Shown in pieces: positions 47,561-58,540 of a stretch of DNA of 64,000 nt. The DNA is from Siphonodentalium dalli. Its lineage: Eukaryota; Mollusca; Scaphopoda; Gadilida; Siphonodentaliidae. The notes below the pieces were generated by a model. That model was not told where the DNA came from and made no database searches. It was given only the letters and a program-made list of their open reading frames with translations. Position 1 is the stretch's first letter. Each line of letters begins with the position of its first letter. The position numbers and the translations under genes were made by a program. The stretch lies in the NCBI GenBank assembly GCA_032622095.1, contig CP136063.1:282465426-282529425 (forward strand), read 5' to 3'.

Positions 47561-47676
47561 CTTGTCTTCTTTATACTTTGCTTTCTGTTTGTTCAAATAA
47601 GAGCATCGCCGTTCAGGATCCTTATCTCTATTCGCTCTGAATTTCCTCTGTCTCTCAGCATTTGACATAGCCATAT
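47561..47676 (-). CDS. N-terminal exon of the transposon gene
   Basis: TTGCTTTCAG precedes AT-ATG on the minus strand, a good acceptor, and the ATG at 47674 opens MAMSNAERQRKFRANRDKDP, then ERRCSYLNKQKAKYKEDK. The start M-S-N-A-E-R-Q-R-x-x-R with D-x-D-P-x-R-R-x-x-Y is, from memory, a recurrent N terminus of proteins that end in the YPG...W domain seen at 44905-45180. Coding similarity stops near 47558, where the tandem repeat begins. The expected middle, holding any catalytic region, is not seen. Confidence 0.55.
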
Positions 47677-47689
47677 CTGAAAGCAATCA

Positions 47690-49554
47690 GGACGACGTTA
47701 CTAATATACGAATACCATATATGTATTAAGCGTGCTTGTTCAAAAACGATATGTACACATATGAATGTATATTTACTCGTGAGCACGGACACATGCGACT
47801 TCCGGAATTTGTCGAGTTTTAAATCAATGGCATCTTGACATGTATATCGTGTAACGTCTAATCAAGTATGTATGCATGAGTGCGCCTAAGTTTGGTTTCC
47901 ATTATAATTCACCAAAACAAAGTATTATACCAATAATTCGACCCTTTTATTATTGTTATTTTGGCGAGTGAATTTGAATTACCCCACCAAAATAACCATT
48001 CAGACACACTCTGGTCTTTCCTGTAGCGTGTTGTGTATTTAATGTAACGACCACGCGATCTGATCATGAATTTAAAAGGAACTATATAACGAACGCATCG
48101 ATGCTTACTCACCATAGCACACTCACCTACATATTTGTATGTGAGTTAAAAATGACACTTACCATTTGGTAATCCTTTCCCCTTACACCGAAATTAAAAT
48201 AATGACAACAAATCGTATTTCCTGTAACGCCTATTTGGTTATTTGTGCAGATAACTGTATCATTGGCATGTAATTTCGGTATTTTCAAATATTTTCACGC
48301 TACTCATGTAATTATAACATACCTAAACACAGTAAATAAACGTCAAACAAAATAACACACGATTGCTTGCTATTACTACAAAAGTTAAATTCATGTAACA
48401 CATATCGTATATCGTGTTACTCGCAGTGTATTTCGTGTAACGAAATCACAATTTGAAGCGACTCAAATATAGAAGAGGTCGCGTTTATTATTATATGATG
48501 TTTTTCACATCACAATGATAGCAGGAATGCGACAAAGGGGCTAAAAGTCGACTTTATTCCAAATTCGCTACGTTGTTGGTCAAAACTGCTTTCTCCCGTA
48601 ACAATTATAGTATCTCCCGTAACATGATTTAACATTGTGACAAAGTCCCAGCAAATGGTTTATCTTAAACACATAACTGTTCGGCTAAATACAATTCTAA
48701 TGAGTCACCTGAAAGTTTACATAATAAATCCACATAATATTTTGACACATATTATACATAGACTAATCTCAAGGTGATATTTCTATCTCCAGTAACAAAA
48801 CTGGTATTTCCTGTAATGATTTTCTTCGTAACAGGAGTAGACCGTTACAGGAGATATGTATTGACTATCAAACACGAAATATCTCAATGATTTCTCCCTT
48901 CAGCGGGGAGATAATGTGGCAATCGAAATGACTCACTAACATATCTATGAAAATGAATTAGCGATACTGAGCTCCCTGGTCATATCGATTAAATTTGCGT
49001 TACATTTCAGACGCTTTTTAAATATACGGTTATGGGTGCACCTACCTGATGCTAATTTTTCCTCCGCTGTATCTTCGTATTCCAAATCGGCGTCCACTTT
49101 CGATCATGCCACGTGCTCTCACTCTTATAAAACGAATTGACGGCATTGACACTGATAGGGAGGTCCTATTATTTTGCTAGTATGCATCTTCGTTACAGTA
49201 GATACATCGAGTTGAGGGACAAGATGTAACGAGCAAAAAATATGTGGAAATCTCGGACATTGGTAGTCTACAGTTAATTTTCATTTAGAGTAATGACCGT
49301 TATTCAACTACGCATGACAGTTTTCATAATTATTGTGAATAATGTCCATAGACAGACGAGCGAACTCGATATTTTGAAATTGGGACACGAGTTTTAGTGG
49401 AAATTCAGCTATAAAGCTAACGGGTAGGGGGTTAATATCCCGCTACACGACATATATACGGTGTGTATTTTATAGAACGCATTGCGGGCCATATATAAAA
49501 TAATAATTTGCCAGCATATATCTTGTCTGAAAGACGCCAGTGTCAAAGGACAAG
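47690..49554. other. Right internal non-coding part of the transposon
   Basis: No ORF supported. Repeated short phrases such as TATATCGTGTAACG (47832), TTTCGTGTAACGAAATC (48427), TCTCCCGTAACA (48592 and 48613) and CGTTACAGGAGATA (48842), plus CCTGTAACG (48217). They resemble those in the left part. Confidence 0.5.
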
Positions 49555-49582
49555 AATATGCGCCAAAATTGATAATGACTCA

Positions 49583-49870
49583 TATATGGGTGGGCGTAAT
49601 ATAGTGTGTGATTTTGACATATTTCTCGATGGGTTAATATATGATGCGATGATAATTATGGTCTGAAATGACTAATATCGAGGTTTCTGGTGATCATTCA
49701 ACGTTATATACCATTTGATGTCCCGATGGTGCTATATTCTTGGAGTTCTGACACGTCACTAAGCTTCGGTAGCCTATATATGTCACAAAGCTTCGGTACA
49801 TTGGATGGAAAAACCGCCATAGACTTAGGGTTAAGGATGCAAGGTTGCATGTTTTTGCCACAGCGTTGGG
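49583..49870 (-). repeat. Satellite remnant right of the transposon
   Basis: One diverged minus-orientation unit continues the array from GGGTGGGCGTAATATAGTG to CGCCATAGACTTAGGGTTAA and ends near 49870. It carries an AGCCTATAT insertion between the two GAAGCTTCGG-type motifs. Confidence 0.9.
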
Positions 49871-50234
49871 GGGATAAGTCCCCAGGGCCACATGTTATTG
49901 AACATTTAACTTGAATGTTACGAATAATGGTTACATACATGTTTTTGCTTCGACGCCAACTGTATGCATAAATCTGATTTAAATATAGTAATATATGAAT
50001 AATAACTAATGTACCGAAGCTTCGTATCTATTAGCGGTAACCGTAGCACGCAGTTGATTAAAAAAGTGGGTCGTAAATAATGGAGATCTTTATTGAGCGG
50101 ACGTATATTTACCGGTAGTGTAACACACCTGTTGTAACAAAACAAAAAAATACATTTCGTAATTAGTAATTTGGTAAGAATATCTAATAGTACGCATCGA
50201 TCGTATACGTGTGTAAATAAACATTTAGATAAAT
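49871..50234. other. Satellite flank with inverted partner of 26130
   Basis: 49995-50026 (TGAATAATAACTAATGTACC then GAAGCTTCGTA) is the reverse complement of 26130-26160, with weaker similarity further inward (TATGCATAC on both sides). No gene. Confidence 0.5.
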
Positions 50235-51044
50235 CAATATCTATTATATATTTTGGAAGATCTGTTTGTGTGTTTGTGTGTGTGTGTGTAATCGATGAAC
50301 TCGAAAACGGCCGACCCGATTTCGATGAAACTTGGTATGTGGGGGTATTTTCGGCCGGGGGGGGGGGGGTGACAGGCTATGGAATACTGTTAGGGCCAAC
50401 CCGCAACGGGGCGGGGAATATGAATTTCATACATAGGCCTATTGATTTTCAGATCCGAGGTCAACTTTTCACGTGCCGAGGTCAATTAAATCTGTTTTTA
50501 CGCTGTCTTACGAAACTTTCATTTGAGTTCGGTGCTTGCAAATCGATTCGAAACGGCGCGAATAATAAAATGCCATTCATAATAATGACACTGAGAATCT
50601 TTCGTGTTTCCTCTTTCCAACGATATATAATGCGTATGTATCCGTGTTAGTTATCTGCCTCAATTAGCAAGAAGAAGTGGTACGGTACTATCTTCCATCA
50701 GGATAAAAACAATGCGTAACTTCTATGACGTCGTTAGAGGTCACAACGTTAGATCACGTTAACGCTTAACCGGCCGATGCATTTGACTGTTTCAGACGTC
50801 TTGGCGATATCTCGGGCACCGATGGTAATTTATCTTTACGTTGAAACTTGATAATTAACTGGCGGATTTTTACGGACGAAATTTGATGCATAGGGTATCT
50901 CGGTATCCGCTGGGCCGATTTCCCGGTATCCGCTGGGCCGATTTCCACCATTTTTGGGGTGTTGGTGTTTGACCCCACCTGACCTTGACCTTCAAAATGG
51001 TCAATTCAAGGTCAAAGCCCGGACGAAGTCGGGTCACCTTCTAG
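50235..51044 (+). repeat. Non-autonomous Helitron-like repeat (3' end with stem-loop and CTAG)
   Basis: Contains GAACTCGAAAACGGCCGACC and TTTCGATGAAACTTGGTATG, a poly-G run, then ACCTTCAAAATGGTCAATTC. The end is the stem-loop CCCGGACGAAGTCGGG (51018-51033) followed eight bases later by CTAG|T (51041-51044). A GC stem-loop shortly before CTRR with a following T is the Helitron 3' signature. The 5' end is not identified. A relative lies at ~54841-55190 and its mirror copy. Confidence 0.5.
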
Positions 51045-51976
51045 TAACTATATAATTAGAGAGGTTAATGTTCTAGTCGATTGGGGGGTAAGCCTTGCAA
51101 TCCTGAATAAATAAAGTTTCGTTGCACCCCCCCCCCCCCCACCTCGTTTTTTTATTTTTATACGCCAAACATGACAGGCGTTATCTGTCGGTCACAATGA
51201 TTCTAATCTGGCGTTGTAAAAGGTGTCAAAACGTGATACAAATCAAGGGAACTAGGCTGAGCCCCTGTTATTAATATAAATTTCCTCCACCCTTATACGG
51301 GCATATATATAGGCCTAGTTGGAGCACTGCAGACGTATTTGGAGTTACACAATGTCATATGATCTGCTTTTAAAACTCACATGACAAGGAATTGTGTCCA
51401 AGTACGATCAAACAACAACGTGTGGTGTATCCAATGATTTGTCCCAATATGTTCATACATGGCGCGAACATTGTGAAGTTTCCAGCTAATTATTTCGGCC
51501 AATTTGGCCGTTTACTTCATGGCTGTTTTTCATCTGACGTGTGTGTCGGGATAAATGATGTGGAGCGGGATAAATGATGTGGAGGATTTATGTAAATGTT
51601 AGCCCGAACTACATTTCCAAGTAACGATGGTTTTGTTGTTTATTTTGAGGAATAATACCGCGTCAGATGAATTCAGCCCAAATATGTTAACAGTTGTCGT
51701 GTCAAACATTCGCAGTAGGTTAGCGTTATTTAGTATTTGTGGATGTCCTTTAACATGGGGAAAATAGACTACTGCGCTTGAACGAGCATGTGAATTTGTC
51801 GTTTTTAATGTATAGCAACTCGATAATCAATAACAGAGGCATTCTCTGTCAAATAAGGTCGCTCTATTTACGATACCAATTGGGGAACTTTGTAAATTAA
51901 ATTACGCGTAAATCAGCATAAACGTATACCTGCTGCAAATAGAGAAGGTGTCGGAATCGGCGAACTCGCCCCAATC
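51045..51976. other. Non-coding stretch
   Basis: A C run near 51128, an AT-rich TATATATAGG box near 51303, and a tandem GGGATAAATGATGTGGAG pair near 51548. No supported gene. Confidence 0.4.
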
Positions 51977-51977
51977 G

Positions 51978-52054
51978 TAGACTGGTACCCTGTCCTAACT
52001 CCTGCTACTCGCCCGTACGGCGAGTAGCAGGAGTTGGGACAGGGTACCAGTCTA
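51978..52054. mobile_element. 77-bp palindromic mini-element with 8-bp target duplication
   Basis: Arms TAGACTGGTACCCTGTCC and AACTCCTGCTACTCGCC fold on their complements with one mismatch and a five-base loop. CCCAATCG lies on both sides (51970-51977 and 52055-52062), a perfect 8-bp duplication. It is almost nothing but inverted ends. Confidence 0.8.
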
Positions 52055-52304
52055 CCCAATCGCAGTGTGCCAACTCGGAAATAAAAGGCCAGCTCGGAAT
52101 AAAAGATGTATACGGGGTGCTATATGGCGTTTGGCCCGTTGTTTCTCAATGAATATTATTGAAATTTGGTGTATATGTCCGGGCTGGGACATGGAATACA
52201 ACAACGTTTGAATTGTTTTTAAATTTACAAATTTGTTGATTTTATTCAAATTTTTTTTTTCGTTCTGAAACCAGCTGAAACACACTATAAAGTGTATATA
52301 ATAT

Positions 52305-52615
52305 AATAACGAACACGAGACATACATAATTTATAAACTGTTAACAAAAGATATCAAATTCAATACATGACAAAGATGACTCAGTGGAGTTTATAAAGCG
52401 AACATAAAAACATTGAGGTTAGAATCTTTTTAAGGAATGCAACTTTATTTAATGATAATAAACACATAAATTAAAATAACAAACATGAGACATACATGAT
52501 TTATAAACTGTTAACAAAAGATATCAAACTCAATACATGACAAAGATGACTCGGTGAAGTTTATAAAGTGAACATAAAAATATTAAGGTAAGAATCTTTT
52601 TAAGCATTACTAAAC
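52305..52615 (+). repeat. Two direct units of ~171 bp
   Basis: CATACATAATTTATAAACTG, TTAACAAAAGATATCAAA and GACAAAGATGACTC followed by AGAATCTTTTTAAG recur with a 171-bp offset and ~93% identity by eye. Confidence 0.75.
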
Positions 52616-52619
52616 CGTT

Positions 52620-52765
52620 TAGCACAGTCCACTTCACTCATCCGATCATCACCAAACTTCATATTTATCTTCATATTGATCTATCAGATGAGACCTATCA
52701 AATATTTTTTTTATTTTATAGGGAAAAAATGGTCGCCAGCGGCCATATTGCATTTACGTTATATG
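52620..52765 (-). repeat. Single unit of the tandem-core repeat family
   Basis: ACCAAACTTCATATTTATCT, then ATCAGATGAGACCTATCAAA and ATGGTCGCCAGCGGCCATAT match the plan of the 13095-14236 units in reverse, and those in the palindrome arms. Confidence 0.5.
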
Positions 52766-53173
52766 TTATCGCGTCATGTCGATATCTAGTATTACTTAGA
52801 AATTTCACCTTTCCAGATTCATAATTACTCCATTGACTGTAACAGATGGAATTATTCCCCTATTCGGATAGAGTGTCACTGAAACTTTATTTTGTCAGAC
52901 TGTCTGTATAGTCACTGATTATATATGGCAATAATCTGTAATAAGATGTAGCACTATTTTATTTTATATTTACATGCAGTGCTGTTTTTATACAACAATT
53001 CTAATCCCCCCTAGATCATCATGTGATCGACCATACATCGCGCGAGGACCTGGTTGAATTAAGGGGGGTTTTATGGATAACTTCTGTCCTCAAGCTAGAT
53101 TATACTTATGACATTTAATGGCATTTTTTCTAACGTTGAGGGTTAGATATACTTGGGACACCACCACTCTTAA
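52766..53173. other. Non-coding left flank of the palindrome
   Basis: No gene or repeat recognised. Confidence 0.4.
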
Positions 53174-53775
53174 ATGAGAAATAATCACTGCTTTCATTTT
53201 AGCTGAAATGAGGCAGCATCATAGCCCAGAATACACCGGAAAATCACCAAATAAGATAATACGAATGGCGTATCGATTAGGAAATGTAGCATATTTTTTC
53301 GGAAAAGTCTTAAAAACGTAGCATGTTTTCGGAGAGGAAAAGTAGCATTTATGAGCACGTTTAAACTGCCTATTTCGGTCGAATAAGAGGTCAATATTGC
53401 AATATAATGCACATCCATATATTCAAAATATATCCATCTGTTAAAATACAAGATTCTACAACCACGACAAGATGTTATCACACTATACCATCCGTTGTTT
53501 TGGTTCACATTTTTAGTGACAAAAGCACACGAATATCTTGCTGCTTTATACGTGTCGAAAAAGCACATTTCATGAGATTTATTAGTGTCACCCAGGCTAG
53601 TGATGATTGGGACTTTTATATTAAATAAATTTGACTACAAATATATTACCTGATATTCTCTGTTTTCAAACAAAACGCGTCAACACACATTCAAAACCGG
53701 ATGTGAAACGTAGCGTCTCGATTCTGCGCAGTAGCATTTTTCGGAACTGCGGCGAATCTCGAGTAGCAGATGAGC

Positions 53776-54840
53776 GCCCGTGAAAATTATAGGATATCTG
53801 AAAACAAGTACACCAAATTATATGGTTTACGGTGAATTTGGCAGACACCCTCTGTCCATTGAGATAAAGTGCAGAGCACTATCTTACTGGTCCAAACTAC
53901 TATCACACGATGGCTCAGAACTTGCAAAAAATATATATATTCTTGTTAAAGAATTGGATCACAACTCTGATGGCTCCTTCAATAGCCCATGGCTATTTTT
54001 TATTTCTAAAACACTGAAAGAACTTAACATAGAAAGAGTATGGACAAATCAGTCAGGTTTAACAAAGGCTGAAATTAGAAATATAAAATCAGAGCTTATT
54101 GAGCGACACACAACAGAACTATTTACTGAAATGCAGAATGCAAACTCATCTAGAGCACGTTTTTATATGAGTATTAAAACGAGGCCTGGCATGGGTCGCT
54201 ATCTAAGTTCCTTACCGGTTCACTTAGCAAACATTTTGCTAAAATTTAGAACCGCAAATATAAAACTGCCTGTCGAATATACAATTTTAGATGGAAATCT
54301 AAATCTGTGGATAATGGTGACAAAACCTGTGATATTTGCGGTGATGGCACGGGTGATGAATACCATTTTATTATTATTTGCAAAGAACTACAGATAATTC
54401 GAGCAGACTATATCCCGAAATATTACTGGGAGAATCCTACGAAAGAAAAATTCGAAAGACTATTATCTTTGGAAAATCAACTATTACTGAAAAAAAGTTA
54501 GTATTTTTATCAAATTGGCATCAAGAAAATTAAAATATGACTGAGCCGATTAATCCAAATTGAAAAACGTGTGATAAGGTGCATTATTTATAACCGTGAA
54601 TAATTATTTCAGACAAAATATTATGATAATGATATTATAAAGGATTAAATTATAATATAATATATATAAGATATTATAATACATATTACGATATATCTAT
54701 ACATTTATCATATTATATATTAATATATGTATGATTGTGTAACAATTGTTTTTGTGACCTATTGTAAATATTGTATATATGTTATAGCATGTTTCGCCTT
54801 AATTGACGACTTTGCAATAAACAATCAATCAATCAAAAAG
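53776..54840 (+). pseudogene. 5'-truncated LINE (CR1/L2-like) ORF2 tail, left arm
   Basis: The frame from about 53780 reads YLKTSTPNYMVYGEFGRHPL, then IEIKCRALSYWSKLL, the conserved post-reverse-transcriptase region of CR1/L2/Jockey-type ORF2 proteins. A frameshift near 54290 moves into KTCDICGDGTGDEYHFIIIC, the usual terminal C-x2-C...H...C knuckle, and the protein ends at 54501. The 3' end is GCAATAAACAATCAATCAATCAA in pieces (54810-54836), a short tandem repeat tail as in CR1/L2 elements. The reverse-transcriptase and endonuclease parts are missing, consistent with 5' truncation at insertion. Confidence 0.8.
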
Positions 54841-55190
54841 ATCAATTCAAGTTCAAATCTGCTAAAACGGAAGTATTTCAACGAAATTTAATACCTACTG
54901 TTACTTTTGTCCCATGCAGGAGTGTTTCGGGTGGGTCAAATCATGACCCTGACCTGATCTTGACATTCAAAATTGTCAATTCAAGGTTAAATCGGGTAAA
55001 GCCGGGCGGATTTCGACGGGTACTTTTGTCGTGACTTTTGTCCGGGGAGTGTTTTGGACGGGTCAAATCGTGACCCGACATGACGTTCACCTTTAAAATG
55101 GTCAATTCAAGGTTAAATCGCGCAATTCTCCGAAAATCAGAGGGGAACATCCCCGATGAAGTCGGGTCCACCAGCTACTATTATATATTT
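54841..55190 (+). repeat. Helitron-like module, left arm
   Basis: Two ~115-bp units with GGGTGGGTCAAATCATGACC, AATTGTCAATTCAAGGTTAA and TTCGACGGGTACTTTTGTC end in CCCCGATGAAGTCGGG and CTAC (55151-55178), comparable with 51018-51044, except that the final CTAG is CTAC. A 76-codon minus ORF is a repeat artefact. Confidence 0.5.
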
Positions 55191-55319
55191 CTAGATTTAG
55201 TTACAAACTAAATACCTGTATATTGTACAAAGAAATGTTTGACAAATATATCTGTATCAATATTACCATACGGGTCATTAAAATAGATACGACGAAACAA
55301 ATTTTGAAGGGTGCATGCA

Positions 55320-55775
55320 TGTATCAGGTAAATTTTTATATTTCAAATGATGACGGGAATGCGGAAAGTTGAAGTACCTACGTAATACTGGCTATCCGAA
55401 TGAAGAGATATACATGTATATAAAAACCAAAATAGAAGATGACTGCTGGCGACAATGTTTTCCAAAAAAATTCAATGCATTCGATAGCTCCCATCTAGTT
55501 GTCAGCCCGAAGATCATTATGAAGTTTGGTGACTATCAGATGAGGGATATGTCTGTACAGTTGCTAAACAATTCAGTCATGCAAAAGAGGATCAAACAGT
55601 AAGATACCAAATTGCTGCCTGTGGTAATGTTTTTTAACGAAATTCGGGAAAATTAGATCACTCTCACCCTGGTTATCCAGAAGATCATTGTGGAATCTGG
55701 TGACGATCGGACAAGGGGTGTCGTCTGTAGGATCAACCAAATTATTTAGCCATAAAAATAGTAAAATTCAAGATC
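55320..55775 (-). repeat. Tandem-core repeat units, left arm
   Basis: Two to three diverged ~180-bp units with ATGACTGCTGGCGACAATGT, AGCTCCCATCTAGTTGTCAG and GAAGTTTGGTGACTATCAGA, of the family at 13095 and 52620. Confidence 0.55.
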
Positions 55776-57089
55776 ACCGCTGGCAGTGATGTCTTCACAA
55801 GGACAGTTTGAGAACAAAATATGGCTCACATCTAGCGGTGACCCAAAATATCCACATGAGAAAAAGTTCTCCAATAAAAGCTGGCTGCAGGGTGCGCCAA
55901 TTGATTCAAATTCGAAATTTAGCAGGATGTACTGCTTGTGGCCATGTTTTCCCCGCAAATTTGATAGACTGATGGACAAAACCACTGAATCCGTTGAATC
56001 AATATACTATACATGTATACATGGATTAATTTATATGCATTGTTATACACAGTACTCAGGGCCTGGAACCTACGTCACCGGAAGGGTAACCCTACATCAA
56101 AATAACTGTAAATAAAGTTCGACTCGCTATTTCGACATCGTTTTTTAAATAAATACAATCGATTTCGATGTAGTATTATAAGCAAATGAGCTATGCGACC
56201 TGCAAATCTCAACAAATACAGAAACCGAAAATCGGAAAGAATTGCTGATAATGAGAATTTCGCGTTCGCAATTCAAAATCGCGTCCGATTTCCTATTTTC
56301 GTGCAGGTGTTAACGCCAACATTTCATGTTCTCCGCGCCCTAAACTCATTTTAAAACTGTATACATTGAGTTTCGGGATATTATAAATGCTAAAATTTGA
56401 ATCAATAACAAAAAAATAACTTTTCCGTGGTTTGTTTATAAATTTCTTAAGACACAAAGAATTGTTATGAATTTGTCTATTAATGGTAACGCCCACATCG
56501 CGTTGACGCTCACATAATATTGGCCTGTTTGCACTAACAATTGAGTCACCATCCGTATAATCCGGTAGATGAACTATTAACGTTCGTGTTCACATATACA
56601 CACTCTGTTAAATGCGTTACGTGTACAATACACAACTGGCTGTTATAGAGATGCCAATATACTATATATTTGATAATACTATATATAAAGACGAACATAA
56701 GTTCATGGCATAATCATTGTTTTTATGTTCTCGTTGTATATTCGGTAGTTTAATTAAGTGTATGTCATGTCATTCGTTCTCTTATTCCATATTCATTGTA
56801 GTATTACTTTGTTATTCCAGTCTATTTCCGTTGGTTGAATCCATGTTAATTTGTTCATATTTCCAGTTTCGTCTGATAGTTGTCGTTAAAACATTATCAT
56901 GCAATAAAGATTTCTTTAATTATATTATATTACTAACATTCATTGTTTACCCATGTTTATTGATAATGAATTGAATGTGTTATTCGGTCCAGGAACCTTC
57001 GTTGTCAAACAATTAATCTGGTCACGCATCAATTATATTCGCAATCCAAAACCAAAACATCGGGATATATGTAACGGATAAATACATTT

Positions 57090-58540
57090 AGTGGTAAATA
57101 GGTCAGGGGTTCCACAATTATTTGTAGATGACCAAAGAACTCTTTTAAGTCTTCTCCACCGGGGTGGGGTGGGGTGGGGAGGGGAATTGTTTTTGGTTAG
57201 GTATACACATAGATATATGGTTATTATACCGCCCAATGTTAGTCGGCGGGTATATAGTTGACGTCTCGAGTCGTCCGTCCGTACAGTCATTTTGCATTAT
57301 AACACAAGAGTCGGTTGTCATATGTTTATGCCCTATACGGCATGGTGATGGACCAGAAATGGGGAACGAATATGCATAATATATAGTTGTGACTATTAAT
57401 GCCTACCAGAGTTATGGGCCCTGTTTGACTTCATGAAATTCAGTCCGTGCAAAGCTTTTGCAATATAAGTTAGGTGTCGGTTGTCGAATTTTGATGTGGT
57501 TTGGTATGGTGATAGACCAGAATGAAGAATTGAATGTCATTTCTTAATGCATCTGAATGCATCACGTTATTTCAGTTCATCTATTTGTAAGTGATAACAG
57601 TATACATTTAGTATTTTAGTTTAGTCTTGTTGAGCAGTAAAGCTCCAAGATGAAGTTCGGAAATTCAATGAGAATAGCGTCACCTTCAGTTGGGATTGTC
57701 TGAGCAGTAAACAGTTAACGGTCATTCATCATGACCCATTCAGTTTTATTTGGATAATTGTTGCAAATTAACATTACTTGCAATCATTCAAGATGAGAAA
57801 TAACCAGAAGGAATGAATTTGATTACATGCCAGGACAAGACAGTATTTCAGACATTAGAAATTTATGAGATACCCTTTTCAATTTCATGTTATGCAACAA
57901 TCGTGTTAATGATATAATAGTCATCATTGAGTATTCACCATGTAGTATCCAATTTGTGATACAGTTTTTATGTTTCATTACTTTTATTCAAGTAATACAA
58001 CTGGGTAATATATTAATTGTGTTACTAAATATTTCTTCCGCTGATAATAAGTTTCCTGAACGTTATTACGGTGGTCCATTGTGAAGTGGTCCGGGATCCT
58101 GTGAAATCCAGAATGTTGCTAAATCTGAGGCTAAAGAGTCACAATAGCTGCTATATAGCTATATAGAAAAAAATGACAAGCAAGATTTTTCCGCCTCTGG
58201 ACCACCCACCCACCCCGGCCCTATATACGGAATTTATTTTGTATACCCCCCCCCCCTCTTAGACGACACAACAAGCCTCTTTTTGTTGTAATTTTTTCTT
58301 CTATTCAACTTTAAGTTGGTTGTTTTCCTTGTATATATCATTTTTGTCTGCAAAAGTATTCAATAAACGGAATATCCAGTTTATATAAAATATATCCAGC
58401 CACAGGAACCATATTATGTTCACAATTCACTATATAACCTGCTATATATAGTTAATATATATGTGACGAATTAGTTTTTGGGACTTGAGTACCTAACCAT
58501 ACTTTATGATTATTGACTGATGATGGGACAGGGTGTTTGA
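57090..58540. other. Unpaired spacer of the giant inverted repeat
   Basis: 1,451 bp without a supported gene. Holds a GGGGTGGGGTGGGGTGGGG stretch (~57160), a hairpin TATACCGCCC facing GGCGGGTATA (57225-57253) with CGTCCGTCCG next to it as in the repeat at 46885, and a C run near 58245. Confidence 0.6.

Larger units (their letters stand above)
43047..49582 (-). mobile_element. 6.5-kb DNA transposon inside the satellite array
   Basis: The 31 bases at 43044-43074 (including TGAGTCATTATCAATTTTGG and CGCATATT) are exactly the reverse complement of 49555-49585. Satellite sequence stops at CAGTTATAT on the left and resumes as ATATATGGGTGGGCGTAAT on the right, which is the same point of the unit, so the whole 6.5 kb is an insertion. 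The target duplication is TA or ATAT; the AT-rich site makes it ambiguous. Inside, on the minus strand, are an N-terminal exon at 47676 and a decayed gene ending at 44905. I do not know the superfamily. No catalytic core is recognisable, so it is probably non-autonomous now. Confidence 0.8.
53174..57089 (+). repeat. Giant inverted repeat, left arm (3,916 bp)
   Basis: Every position p pairs with 115630-p in the right arm from AAATGAGAAATAATCACTGC at 53174 to GGATAAATACATTT at 57089. All nine or more ORF pairs in the two arms have identical translations and lengths, and several segments compared base by base are identical. The arm carries the LINE tail, a Helitron-like module, tandem-core repeat units and ~1 kb of AT-rich unique sequence (56120-57089). 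A minus-strand 124-codon ORF at its outer end (53194-53568) has no recognised domain. Confidence 0.97.

Noticed and set aside
53194-53568. 124-codon ORF at the outer end of the palindrome arm
   Set aside because: Part of it is a degenerate repeat of ATGCTAC and TTTCCGAAAA phrases; no domain recognised. Being present in both arms only reflects the inverted repeat.
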